A stretch of DNA of 64,000 nucleotides from Gluconacetobacter tumulicola (GTDB lineage Bacteria > Pseudomonadota > Alphaproteobacteria > Acetobacterales > Acetobacteraceae). The stretch covers positions 1-64,000 of the forward strand of contig NZ_JABEQL010000002.1 of assembly GCF_014174215.1 (NCBI RefSeq), written 5' to 3'. Positions 1 through 8,320 of the stretch are shown here, piece after piece. Both the position numbers and the translations under genes were made by a program. How positions within the stretch are numbered: position 1 is the first letter of the stretch; every line of letters starts with the position of its first letter. The notes under the pieces were generated by a model. It was given only the letters and a program-made list of their open reading frames with translations. It was not told the origin of the DNA and did no database searches.

Positions 1-111
1 TCGCCGACCTCCTCGGTCTATCTGGTGCAGGCGCCGGGGGCGAGCAATCCGCGCAGCTATAGCCCCGCCGCGCCGATCGGTGGGTTTGGCGGCGTGCGCG
101 TGACGTTCTGA
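1..111 (+). CDS. C-terminal end of an outer-membrane beta-barrel protein (partial)
   Basis: An open frame enters from the left edge and stops with TGA at 109-111, giving about 36 residues ending in GGVRVTF. A terminal phenylalanine after alternating hydrophobic residues is the usual C-terminal signature recognised by the Bam machinery in outer-membrane barrels such as TonB-dependent receptors. The body of the protein lies outside the window, so the family is an inference. It converges on the aldehyde dehydrogenase gene. Confidence 0.5.
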   Translation, partial: SPTSSVYLVQAPGASNPRSYSPAAPIGGFGGVRVTF

Positions 112-124
112 CACCTGCCCGCAG

Positions 125-148
125 GCCGGGCGCCTGTCGGCACCCGGC
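125..148. terminator. Hairpin between convergent genes
   Basis: Arms 125-134 and 139-148 pair over 10 positions with one C-A mismatch around a TGTC loop. It sits between the stop of the outer-membrane protein and the stop of the aldehyde dehydrogenase, so it could serve both directions. Neither side has a T-tract, so intrinsic termination is likely but not certain. Confidence 0.45.
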
Positions 149-170
149 TGCCCGTGCCGGTGGCGGGCTG

Positions 171-1691
<1,521 letters not shown>

Positions 1692-1791
1692 GGTCATTCT
1701 CCTTCTTGGTCGCCGCGGATGAAGCGCGGTCAACGTTCGGAAGGGTGGCGATGGGGACTGGATTTGTCAGCCGGTCGCGGTCGGTATGCCG

Positions 1792-1823
1792 CCCGATCTG
1801 TCGCAGTTCCGCGACAGATCGGG
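1792..1823. promoter_or_regulatory. Perfect 13-bp inverted repeat upstream of aldB
   Basis: CCCGATCTGTCGC at 1792-1804 is repeated inverted at 1811-1823 around a 6-base spacer. It sits about 100 bp upstream of the aldB start and 43 bp past the stop of the AcoR-like regulator. Its core reads TGT-N12-ACA, a spacing that suits a dimeric Fis-type helix-turn-helix protein. It could instead be the transcription terminator of the regulator gene, although no T-tract follows. Operator is the preferred reading because the following gene is the likely target. Confidence 0.5.
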
Positions 1824-1865
1824 GGATGGCCCTGGGATGGCGGCGCCAAGGGGCCTCAGGGGGCC

Positions 1866-2858
1866 TCAGTGGGCCTCGTGCCGCTTCAGCCGGCGATGCA
1901 GCGTGGCACGGCTGACGCCCAGTTCCCGCGCCGCCGCCGAGATGTTTCCGTTGCAGCGTTTCAGCACCCGTTGCAGGGCGGCATGGGCGGCGCGTCCGGG
2001 ATCTTCATGGCCGGTATCCGACAGCAGGTCGGGCAGCGTCACGGGTTTGCCGGCGCGCAGGCCGAACAGGGCACGGGCGGCCTTGTTGGTGCCGACGATG
2101 ACCTCGTTCTCGTCCAGGGCCAGGAGGGCCTGGGCCTCGTTGCCCAGCGAGATGATGCGATGGCCGGCGAAGGCTTCGCCGAACAGGCGGGTTTCGATCC
2201 GTCGGGCGGCGTCTTCGACCACCAGCGACAGGAAGGACAATGTCGACGTGTCGCAATCATTGCGGCATGAGGAAATGTCGATCCCGCCGATCGGGCTGCC
2301 CGCAGGGTCGTGGATCGGCGCCATGGTGCAACTGAGCCCCGCGTTGCGGGAAAAGAAATGCTGGTCGCGATGGATCGTCAGCACCCTGTCCTCGGCCAGG
2401 CAGGTGCCGATGCCGTTGGTGCCCTCGTGGGCTTCGTCCCATATCGCGCCCAGGTTCAGGCCCCAGGAGCTGAAGATCTCCTCGTCGCCAGCCATGCATC
2501 GCTGTTCGAGTGCGACGCCGTGCGCATCGCTGAGCAGCATGCAGAATCCGCCGCGGCGGACCGCCGAGGCCAGCCGGTCCAGAACGGGTTGGGCCGCGTG
2601 CAGGAGCAGCGCGCTGCGTTCGCGGGCCTCGCGGTAGGCCTGGGCGTCCAGGCGGTGCGGGGGGTCGTCATGGTTCGGGTTCAGGCCGTAATGACGGAGC
2701 GAGCGCGACCATGAGGCCGCGAGCGCCGAGCGGCCGGAGGCGGATTCGTCCTTCAGCATGCTGTAGATGCGATCCGCGTGATGGACATTCACTGACGCGT
2801 GATGATGATCGTCGAGTGATCTTGTTTTCGTCACTCTTGGCCTCTGCACTTCCGGCAT
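1866..2858 (-). CDS. AcoR-like regulator with GAF and Fis-type HTH but no AAA+ domain
   Basis: The 330-residue protein starts like sigma-54 activators of the AcoR group: a SWxRSLRxYGL segment near residue 50, then a GAF-type sensor around 80-190 containing HEGTNGIGTC. A PAS-like stretch follows at about 205-270. The C-terminus (about 290-330) is a Fis-type helix-turn-helix with NISAAARELGVSRATLHRRL. The central AAA+ ATPase with Walker A and GAFTGA motifs is absent, so it cannot open a sigma-54 promoter in the usual way and more likely acts as a classical activator or repressor. It precedes aldB on the same strand, which is its probable target. The exact start is uncertain. Confidence 0.75.
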   Translation of the reverse strand: MPEVQRPRVTKTRSLDDHHHASVNVHHADRIYSMLKDESASGRSALAASWSRSLRHYGLNPNHDDPPHRLDAQAYREARERSALLLHAAQPVLDRLASAVRRGGFCMLLSDAHGVALEQRCMAGDEEIFSSWGLNLGAIWDEAHEGTNGIGTCLAEDRVLTIHRDQHFFSRNAGLSCTMAPIHDPAGSPIGGIDISSCRNDCDTSTLSFLSLVVEDAARRIETRLFGEAFAGHRIISLGNEAQALLALDENEVIVGTNKAARALFGLRAGKPVTLPDLLSDTGHEDPGRAAHAALQRVLKRCNGNISAAARELGVSRATLHRRLKRHEAH

Positions 2859-3022
2859 ATGTGTTATGCTTGAACGCTAATCATTTCCGGACCATCAGGG
2901 CAATCATGCCGTGTTCACAAACGCGCGGGACCGGGTCGCCGCGCCCTGTCCGGGGGCCATCGGGAAACCCATGTGGGCGGATGCGGTTCAATCGCCGTAG
3001 CGGTGGAAAGGTTGCGATATCC

Positions 3023-3169
3023 ATGCGTGAACACGACCATGCGGGGCCCAGGCGGCCGATGCCGACCCCGGCTCCGGGGCCGTTCGATCCGAATGACCCG
3101 ATTCCCGGTGATGTCCCGGACGAAGATCCGTTCGAACCCGACGATGATGACGAGGGGCCCGTCCTGTAA
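3023..3169 (+). CDS. Small acidic proline-rich protein
   Basis: A 48-residue frame begins with ATG at 3023 behind GGAAAGG about 12 bases upstream. The product is rich in Pro, Asp and Glu, with an N-terminal basic/His part and an acidic tail ending DDDDEGPVL. The third codon positions are strongly G/C, as in neighbouring real genes, which supports coding. There is no membrane segment or recognised domain. It is transcribed away from the AcoR-like regulator. No function can be assigned. Confidence 0.45.
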   Translation: MREHDHAGPRRPMPTPAPGPFDPNDPIPGDVPDEDPFEPDDDDEGPVL

Positions 3170-3212
3170 TCGATCCGGCCCCGAAGACTGCTGAGGAACC
3201 GGACGGGCTCTC

Positions 3213-3998
3213 TCAGATCATGCGGATGCCGACGACGGTGAGTACGCCGGCGAGGACCGCGCGCTGGACATTCTCGCGGACCATGCCCACGAACAGGCTG
3301 CCCAGGATGATCCCGGGGATCGAGCCGACCAGCAGGGACAGCAGCATGCCGCCGTTGACCGAACCCAGGAGCCAGTGCCCCAGGCCGGCGACCAGCGTCA
3401 GCGGCACGGCATGCGCGATGTCGGCCGCGACGATCCGGGCGGTCGACAGCCGGGGATACAGGACCAGCAGGACCGTGACCCCGATGGCGCCTGCCCCGAC
3501 CGATGACAGCGAGACCAGGAGGCCGAGCAGCGCCCCGACCGCGACCGTCAGGAGGTGGGTCTGGCGGTCGGACAGGCTGGCGGAGAAGCCGGCCAGGCGC
3601 TGCATGATGGCGGCGCGAAACAGGATGCAGGGCGCGGTCAGCAACAGGGCGACGCCCAGGCTGCGGGTGATCACATGCGTGGTGATCAGGGACGGGGCGC
3701 CCATCGTGTGGAGTAAGAGGAGCGCCAGGGCGGAAGCGGGGATGCTGCCGCTGGCCAGGCGGCGCACCACTTTCCAGTCCACTCCGCCGGAAAACCCATG
3801 CACGCCCGTGCCGACCGCCTTGGTGATGGCGGCGTAGAGCAGGTCGGTGCCCACCGCCGTCTGGGGATGCACGCCGAACAGCAGGATCAGCAGGGGCGTC
3901 ATCAGCGATCCGCCGCCGACGCCGGTGAGGCCAACCAGAAACCCCACGCCCAGGCCGGACAGCGAATATAACGGCTGGATCGTGTCAATAAGCGTCAT
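3213..3998 (-). CDS. TauE/SafE-family membrane permease
   Basis: The 261-residue protein is almost wholly hydrophobic with about eight membrane segments. It carries the family's glycine-rich first-helix motif GLTGVGGGSLMTPLL and a related repeat in the second half (SLSSVGAGAIGVTVLL). The family moves sulfite, sulfonates or other organic anions across the inner membrane; the substrate here is unknown. The start at 3998 fits the family's usual N-terminus; an in-frame ATG 30 bases earlier is possible. The gene stands alone between unrelated neighbours. Confidence 0.8.
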   Translation of the reverse strand: MTLIDTIQPLYSLSGLGVGFLVGLTGVGGGSLMTPLLILLFGVHPQTAVGTDLLYAAITKAVGTGVHGFSGGVDWKVVRRLASGSIPASALALLLLHTMGAPSLITTHVITRSLGVALLLTAPCILFRAAIMQRLAGFSASLSDRQTHLLTVAVGALLGLLVSLSSVGAGAIGVTVLLVLYPRLSTARIVAADIAHAVPLTLVAGLGHWLLGSVNGGMLLSLLVGSIPGIILGSLFVGMVRENVQRAVLAGVLTVVGIRMI

Positions 3999-4000
3999 TA

Positions 4001-4012
4001 CGGGAATTCCCG
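4001..4012. promoter_or_regulatory. 12-bp palindrome at the permease start
   Basis: CGGGAATTCCCG is a perfect palindrome immediately upstream of the proposed start at 3998. If that start is right, a protein bound here would block the ribosome-binding region or the promoter. If translation begins at 4028 it lies inside the gene. It may also be chance. Confidence 0.25.
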
Positions 4013-4028
4013 AGGTTAAAATCGTCAT

Positions 4029-4210
4029 TTACGGTCGATATGCGGCAAACAGGTCGGCCTTCGAAGTGGGGTGCATCATAATGCGGTATTTCTTTTAATC
4101 AACGATCAAATATGGTGATAATGGTCCCCTGCCGATCCGGGGCGGGCATGAGCGCATGCTTGTCCGTCTTATTGTTTCGATGCCATTATCATTTGCGGCC
4201 GGCCGGAGCA
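4029..4210. other. Divergent intergenic region
   Basis: The stretch between the permease and the cytochrome b gene holds an A/T-rich patch around 4075-4120, the likely location of outward promoters. No gene or strong hairpin was seen. Confidence 0.4.
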
Positions 4211-4220
4211 GGGGGGGGGG
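4211..4220. repeat. G10 homopolymer
   Basis: Ten consecutive G bases lie 27 bp upstream of the ATG at 4237-4239. Runs this long are hotspots for slipped-strand mispairing and also for sequencing error. Being upstream of both candidate starts it could change promoter or leader spacing. Confidence 0.7.
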
Positions 4221-4260
4221 ACCTGGCGACGGACACATGAAGGCCGTATCGTTCCGGCGC

Positions 4261-4272
4261 GGGGGGGGGGGG
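4261..4272. repeat. G12 homopolymer directly before the cytochrome b start
   Basis: Twelve G bases end two bases before the GTG at 4275. An ATG at 4237-4239 is out of frame with that GTG by two bases. Gain of one G or loss of two would join them into one frame that adds 13 residues beginning MKAVSFRR. This arrangement is what a phase-variable translational switch looks like. A base-calling error in the run would give the same picture. Confidence 0.7.
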
Positions 4273-4274
4273 CC

Positions 4275-4985
4275 GTGATCATTCTGCTTCCGCTGCTGGT
4301 GTTGGGCGGCCTGTTGGTCTCGGCCTTCTTCTCCGGGCTGGAACTGCCTGCCAACGGTCCGTTATGGGATATCGCCATGGCCTGCGGCTTCATGGCCTAT
4401 GTGCTGGTGGCCTTTCTGTTTCTTCTGACCGGCCGCCCTCTGCGGATTCCCTTCAATGACGGCAAGTTCTTTGCCGTTGCGCACCGCCTGTTCGGATGCC
4501 TGGCGGGTGGGCTCGTCGTTCTGCATGTCGGCTTGTCCCTGTGGGCCGAACCGCTGACGGCCCGTTACCTGCTGCCAGGTGGCCCGGGATATATGCTGGC
4601 GGGACTTGCCGGGCTGTTGCTGGCCGCTCTGGCCGTCATTCCGTCCTTCCACGCCGTGCGGGGCCGGATCTGGCGGAAGGCGGTCCGCTTTCGGCAGGCG
4701 CATGGGGTGGTGGCGCTGGGCCTGCTCGGCATGGCCAGCTTTCACATCATGGGGGCGGGGCTGCATGTGCGGGGACGGAATCAGATGGTCACCATTGCGG
4801 TGATTGCCGGCTTCTGCGCCATCCTGCCGTGGATAGGGCGCCACGGAAGGTTGCCACGGCCTTCCGGGTATCGGCGGCGCAATACCGCGCCTGTCGCCGT
4901 CCGGCTGGCGGCAATGGCCGGTGGTGCCGCGCTGGGTGTCAGCATTGCCTATGGACTCTATTTCAGCCGGTGGCTGGCGCCATGA
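4275..4985 (+). CDS. Ferric-reductase-like membrane cytochrome b
   Basis: The 236-residue protein has about six hydrophobic helices. Two histidine pairs, H70/H84 and H143/H157, are each separated by 13 residues; HX13H in two helices is the two-heme ligand pattern of the ferric reductase/NADPH oxidase transmembrane family. The flavin and NAD(P)H domains of full reductases are absent, so electrons must pass to or from another protein. The next gene overlaps by ATGA and encodes a periplasmic multiheme cytochrome, the obvious partner. The GTG start lacks a clear ribosome site other than the G12 tract; see that entry for a possible upstream start. Confidence 0.75.
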   Translation: MIILLPLLVLGGLLVSAFFSGLELPANGPLWDIAMACGFMAYVLVAFLFLLTGRPLRIPFNDGKFFAVAHRLFGCLAGGLVVLHVGLSLWAEPLTARYLLPGGPGYMLAGLAGLLLAALAVIPSFHAVRGRIWRKAVRFRQAHGVVALGLLGMASFHIMGAGLHVRGRNQMVTIAVIAGFCAILPWIGRHGRLPRPSGYRRRNTAPVAVRLAAMAGGAALGVSIAYGLYFSRWLAP

Positions 4986-5362
4986 AGGGCTGGCTCCCCG
5001 CCTGCATGCTGGCCGCGGTCCTGGGCATCGGGGGCGGGGCGGTCTGGTGGTGCGAATCGGGTGTCAGCCGGGCGATGCCAATCCCGGTCGTGTTCATGCA
5101 TCGCGACCATGCGGCTTATAATTGCGTGCAGTGTCATCATGACGTGCTGGAACCGGCACTGTCATCATCCCCCAAGCGGACATGCATCGGTTGTCACCGG
5201 ACGCGGCCGGATCAGGTGGGCCTGGCATTGTCGACATTTCACGATTTCTGCGAAGGCTGCCATCTGGCGCGTCGTCGGGAGCATGCTACCGCCGGCCCGA
5301 TCCGGCTATGCCATGATTGCCATGTCCCGCCGCACGGCAGCAAGGGACAGGATATTTTCTGA
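4982..5362 (+). CDS. Periplasmic tetraheme c-type cytochrome
   Basis: The 126-residue protein has an N-terminal signal or anchor segment (about residues 1-22) and four CxxCH heme sites: CVQCH, CIGCH, CEGCH and CHDCH. A HRDHAAYNCVQCHH stretch gives extra His ligands and resembles the first heme region of class III (c3/c7-type) cytochromes. It starts at 4982 within the stop of the membrane cytochrome b gene, so the two are translationally coupled. The inferred role is to move electrons between the inner-membrane b hemes and a periplasmic donor or acceptor. Such small c3-like proteins are typical of anaerobes and unexpected if the host is a strict aerobe. Confidence 0.85.
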   Translation: MKGWLPACMLAAVLGIGGGAVWWCESGVSRAMPIPVVFMHRDHAAYNCVQCHHDVLEPALSSSPKRTCIGCHRTRPDQVGLALSTFHDFCEGCHLARRREHATAGPIRLCHDCHVPPHGSKGQDIF

Positions 5363-5791
5363 GCCGGGTGGCCGCCACGCGGGTTGGTGGGTCGTTGTTA
5401 TCGTTTTATTCCCCGTAATAACAAGCGATGCCGGTTGCTGCATGCTCTGGCATTCGGATCGCATTGTACTGAGACCGGGGGCATGGTCGGCTGATCTGAT
5501 CGAATTAAAATTACTATAAAACAAAAAGATAGATTGAAGTTCGTGGTTGGCCTGACGGTGGAATTCTGGAAGCCGCTGGGGAAGGGGCCCATATCGTGCT
5601 GGCCGATGGAGGCCCGGGACCATCAGCCGCTTGTTGCAACTTTGTCACGCGCAATGGATTTTTTGTTCTTTTTTAAAAATGAGTTTGAACAATTAATGAA
5701 ATTTCTGACGCTCTCTATACAGAACCAGACTATTCGGTCAGTTTCCGCGAAAAATGGCCTGGGGGGGTCATATTTCATCAATGGAGATTGT
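5363..5791 (+). other. Leader and promoter region of the TonB-dependent receptor gene
   Basis: This 429-bp stretch is more A/T-rich than its surroundings, especially 5500-5530 and 5655-5725. A 7-bp stem (TTGTTAT/ATAACAA) with a loop of about 16 bases lies near 5395-5425 and may end the cytochrome transcript. TTAA-N7-ATAA near 5505 is one base short of a CtrA box. The receptor frame stays open upstream to 5534, but those codons encode no signal peptide. Confidence 0.4.
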
Positions 5792-8254
5792 ATGACAAAC
5801 TATATCAGATCGACGATGTTCGCTCTGGTGTCTTCGACTGTACTGTCGTCGGGGGCGTTGGCGCAGGAGATGGGCACTTCATCGGCGACAGGACAGGCGA
5901 ACCCGGCCAAGGCCAAGGTCGAAGCGCGTCCGTCAATGCTTGGTGCGACGTCGCCGACCGACGAGCAGGTGGAGGTCACGGCCCATACCTATGGCGATGG
6001 CGTGACGCGCCGTGCACTGGGCGGCGGCCTGATGGTGAACCAGGACGCGCCGAAATCGATCTCCGAGGTGACACGCGATTTCATCGCCAAGCAGAACCCG
6101 GGCCAGAACCCGATGCAGTTGATCGCCCTGCTGCCGGGCGCCAACGTGTCGGATACCGACCCGCTGGGCATGACGGGCGGCCACATCTCGGTGCGCGGCC
6201 TGACCGAAAGCCAGATGGGCTTCACGCTGGAAGGCTTTCCGATCAACGATATCGGGAACTTCGCCGTCTATCCGCAGGAAATCGTCGATTCCGAGAACCT
6301 CCAGAGCATCCGTCTGGCGCAGGGTTCGGCCGATCTGGACAGCCCGCATATCAGCGCTTCGGGCGGTGTGGTCGACATGTACATGATCGATCCGAAGAAG
6401 CAGATGGGCGGCAAGATCGACATGTCCTACGGGTCGTTCAACGCCACCCGTGGCTTTGCGCGCTTCGATACCGGCTATATCGGCCATACCAATCTGCGCG
6501 CCTATTTCTCGTATTCCCAGGGGCGGCAGGACCATTGGCGCGGCCCCGGCTATGAGAACAAGAAGCACGGCGAAATGAAGATCGTGAACGACTGGGGGCA
6601 GGGCAATCGCATCTCGCTCGCGGTCGTGGGCAACTCGCTGCAGAACGATGCCTATCCCAGCGTCACCAAGGCGAGCTGGAACCAGTGGGGCTACGGGTTC
6701 GACAACCCGGTCGGCAGCAGCGGCCTGGCGAAGACCGATGCGCCGAACACGGTCTACGAGCGGCATTTCGTGCGGGGTGACAATAACTACTACAAGCTGC
6801 ATCCGAATCCGTTCACCAACATCTACGCCAGCATGCCGTCGACCTTCACGCTGACGGACCACCTGACGCTGACGGAAACGCCTTATTTCTGGTATGGTTA
6901 CGGCAACGGCGGTGGCGCCTATGCGACCAGCCTGACCGGTTACCAATATGGCGCGCATAAGATCGGCGGAACGATCGGCGGCCTCTCGTCCGGTTCGCCG
7001 CTGTTGTATAACCCGTCCTTGACGGAGACTTATCGTCCGGGTGCCACGACGAAGCTGACCTGGTCCTACGGGCCGAACCGGCTGATGATCGGCTACTGGT
7101 TCGAATATTCGAAGCAGCGCCAGACGGGCCCATATGCCCAGGTCGGGCCGGATGGAACGCCGCTGGATGTCTGGGGTGGTGGTCCGAACCTGGTGCTGAA
7201 CAACGGGGTTACGGCGCAGTACCGTAACACGACTACGCAGACCGAGGTCCATACACCGTTCATCGGCGACAGCCTGTCGCTGCTGCACGACCGGCTGACG
7301 ATCGACGCTGGACTGAAATATTCGATCGTGACGCGTCGCGGCACCAATTATTTGCCCGACGTCTCGCAGAAATATGTCAACACCGATTATGCCAAGGCCC
7401 TGCCGACGGCGGCCGTTCGCTACAAGATCAATAACGAAAACCAGGTCTTCGTCTCGGTGGCGACCAACTACCGTATGCCGACCAATTATGCGCTGTATGA
7501 TTCGGGTGCGTATAATGTGGTTACGGGTTATTCGACCAAGGCCAGTCCCAACCAGCAGCCTGAAGTCTCGATTTCCGAGGAGGCCGGCTGGCGTTACCAG
7601 GGGAGCCTGATTTCCTCGTCGCTGACCTATTTCCATTATAACTTCACGGATCGTCTGTTCACCCAGACGCTCGTCGATCCGATTTCGGGTGCGTACTGGA
7701 CGAGCAACGCCAATGGCGGCGGTGAGCATTCGGACGGTTTCGATTTCGAAATCGGCACCCGGCCGTTCCATAACATCCGTCCCTATGTGTCGGCTGAGTA
7801 TCTGCATGCTGTGACGGACAGCAATCTGCAGTCTTCCTCGGGCAAGATTGTCGATTATCTGCCGACCAAGGGTAAGATCGCGCCGCAGGCTCCGCCGTGG
7901 CAGGTCGGGTTCGGCCTGGATTACGACGACGGCCACCGGTTCGGCAGCTTCAACCTGAAATATGTGGCGAAGCAATATTCGACGTTCATGAACGATCAGA
8001 AGATCCCGGGTTATACCCGCATGAACATTGCGGTCGGCTATCGCTTCAGCGATTTCGGCCTGATGAAGAGCCCGAGCATCCGCCTGAACCTGCAGAACAT
8101 CACCGACAGCAAGAACCTGACCTGGATCAACAGCGTCCAGACCAATGCGACGGCGATGAAGGGGATCAACGGCAACCTGATTTCGGCCAAGGCCCCGACC
8201 TATTCGATCGGCATCCCGTTCTCGGCACTGGCGACCTTCAGCAGCGATTTCTGA
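5792..8254 (+). CDS. TonB-dependent outer-membrane receptor
   Basis: This 820-residue receptor would import an iron chelate or other scarce ligand using TonB energy. The ATG at 5792 follows GGAG and gives a signal peptide ending near SSGALAQ. The plug domain (about 65-230) includes MQLIALLPGANVS, HISVRGLTESQMGFTLEG and LAQGSADLDSPHISASGG, all typical plug motifs. The remainder is beta-barrel with many aromatic residues and ends in TFSSDF, with the terminal Phe of outer-membrane barrels. The ligand cannot be read from sequence. The ferric-reductase-like module upstream makes iron a reasonable guess. Confidence 0.9.
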   Translation: MTNYIRSTMFALVSSTVLSSGALAQEMGTSSATGQANPAKAKVEARPSMLGATSPTDEQVEVTAHTYGDGVTRRALGGGLMVNQDAPKSISEVTRDFIAKQNPGQNPMQLIALLPGANVSDTDPLGMTGGHISVRGLTESQMGFTLEGFPINDIGNFAVYPQEIVDSENLQSIRLAQGSADLDSPHISASGGVVDMYMIDPKKQMGGKIDMSYGSFNATRGFARFDTGYIGHTNLRAYFSYSQGRQDHWRGPGYENKKHGEMKIVNDWGQGNRISLAVVGNSLQNDAYPSVTKASWNQWGYGFDNPVGSSGLAKTDAPNTVYERHFVRGDNNYYKLHPNPFTNIYASMPSTFTLTDHLTLTETPYFWYGYGNGGGAYATSLTGYQYGAHKIGGTIGGLSSGSPLLYNPSLTETYRPGATTKLTWSYGPNRLMIGYWFEYSKQRQTGPYAQVGPDGTPLDVWGGGPNLVLNNGVTAQYRNTTTQTEVHTPFIGDSLSLLHDRLTIDAGLKYSIVTRRGTNYLPDVSQKYVNTDYAKALPTAAVRYKINNENQVFVSVATNYRMPTNYALYDSGAYNVVTGYSTKASPNQQPEVSISEEAGWRYQGSLISSSLTYFHYNFTDRLFTQTLVDPISGAYWTSNANGGGEHSDGFDFEIGTRPFHNIRPYVSAEYLHAVTDSNLQSSSGKIVDYLPTKGKIAPQAPPWQVGFGLDYDDGHRFGSFNLKYVAKQYSTFMNDQKIPGYTRMNIAVGYRFSDFGLMKSPSIRLNLQNITDSKNLTWINSVQTNATAMKGINGNLISAKAPTYSIGIPFSALATFSSDF

Positions 8255-8271
8255 TCGTTGCAGTCGCTTTG

Positions 8272-8294
8272 GGGTCATGCCGTCGGCATGACCC
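8272..8294. terminator. Hairpin between convergent genes
   Basis: GGGTCATGCC at 8272-8281 pairs perfectly with 8285-8294 around a 3-base loop. It lies 18 bp after the receptor stop and 27 bp before the stop of the opposing glycosyltransferase gene. It probably ends both transcripts, although T-tracts are absent. Confidence 0.55.
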
Positions 8295-8320
8295 TATCGG
8301 GTGAGATCCGGCGTGGTGGC

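Noticed and set aside
5933-8278. 781-codon minus-strand frame opposite the TonB-dependent receptor
   Set aside because: An Arg/Ile-rich product with no domain, fully antisense to a well-supported receptor gene with signal peptide and barrel signature.
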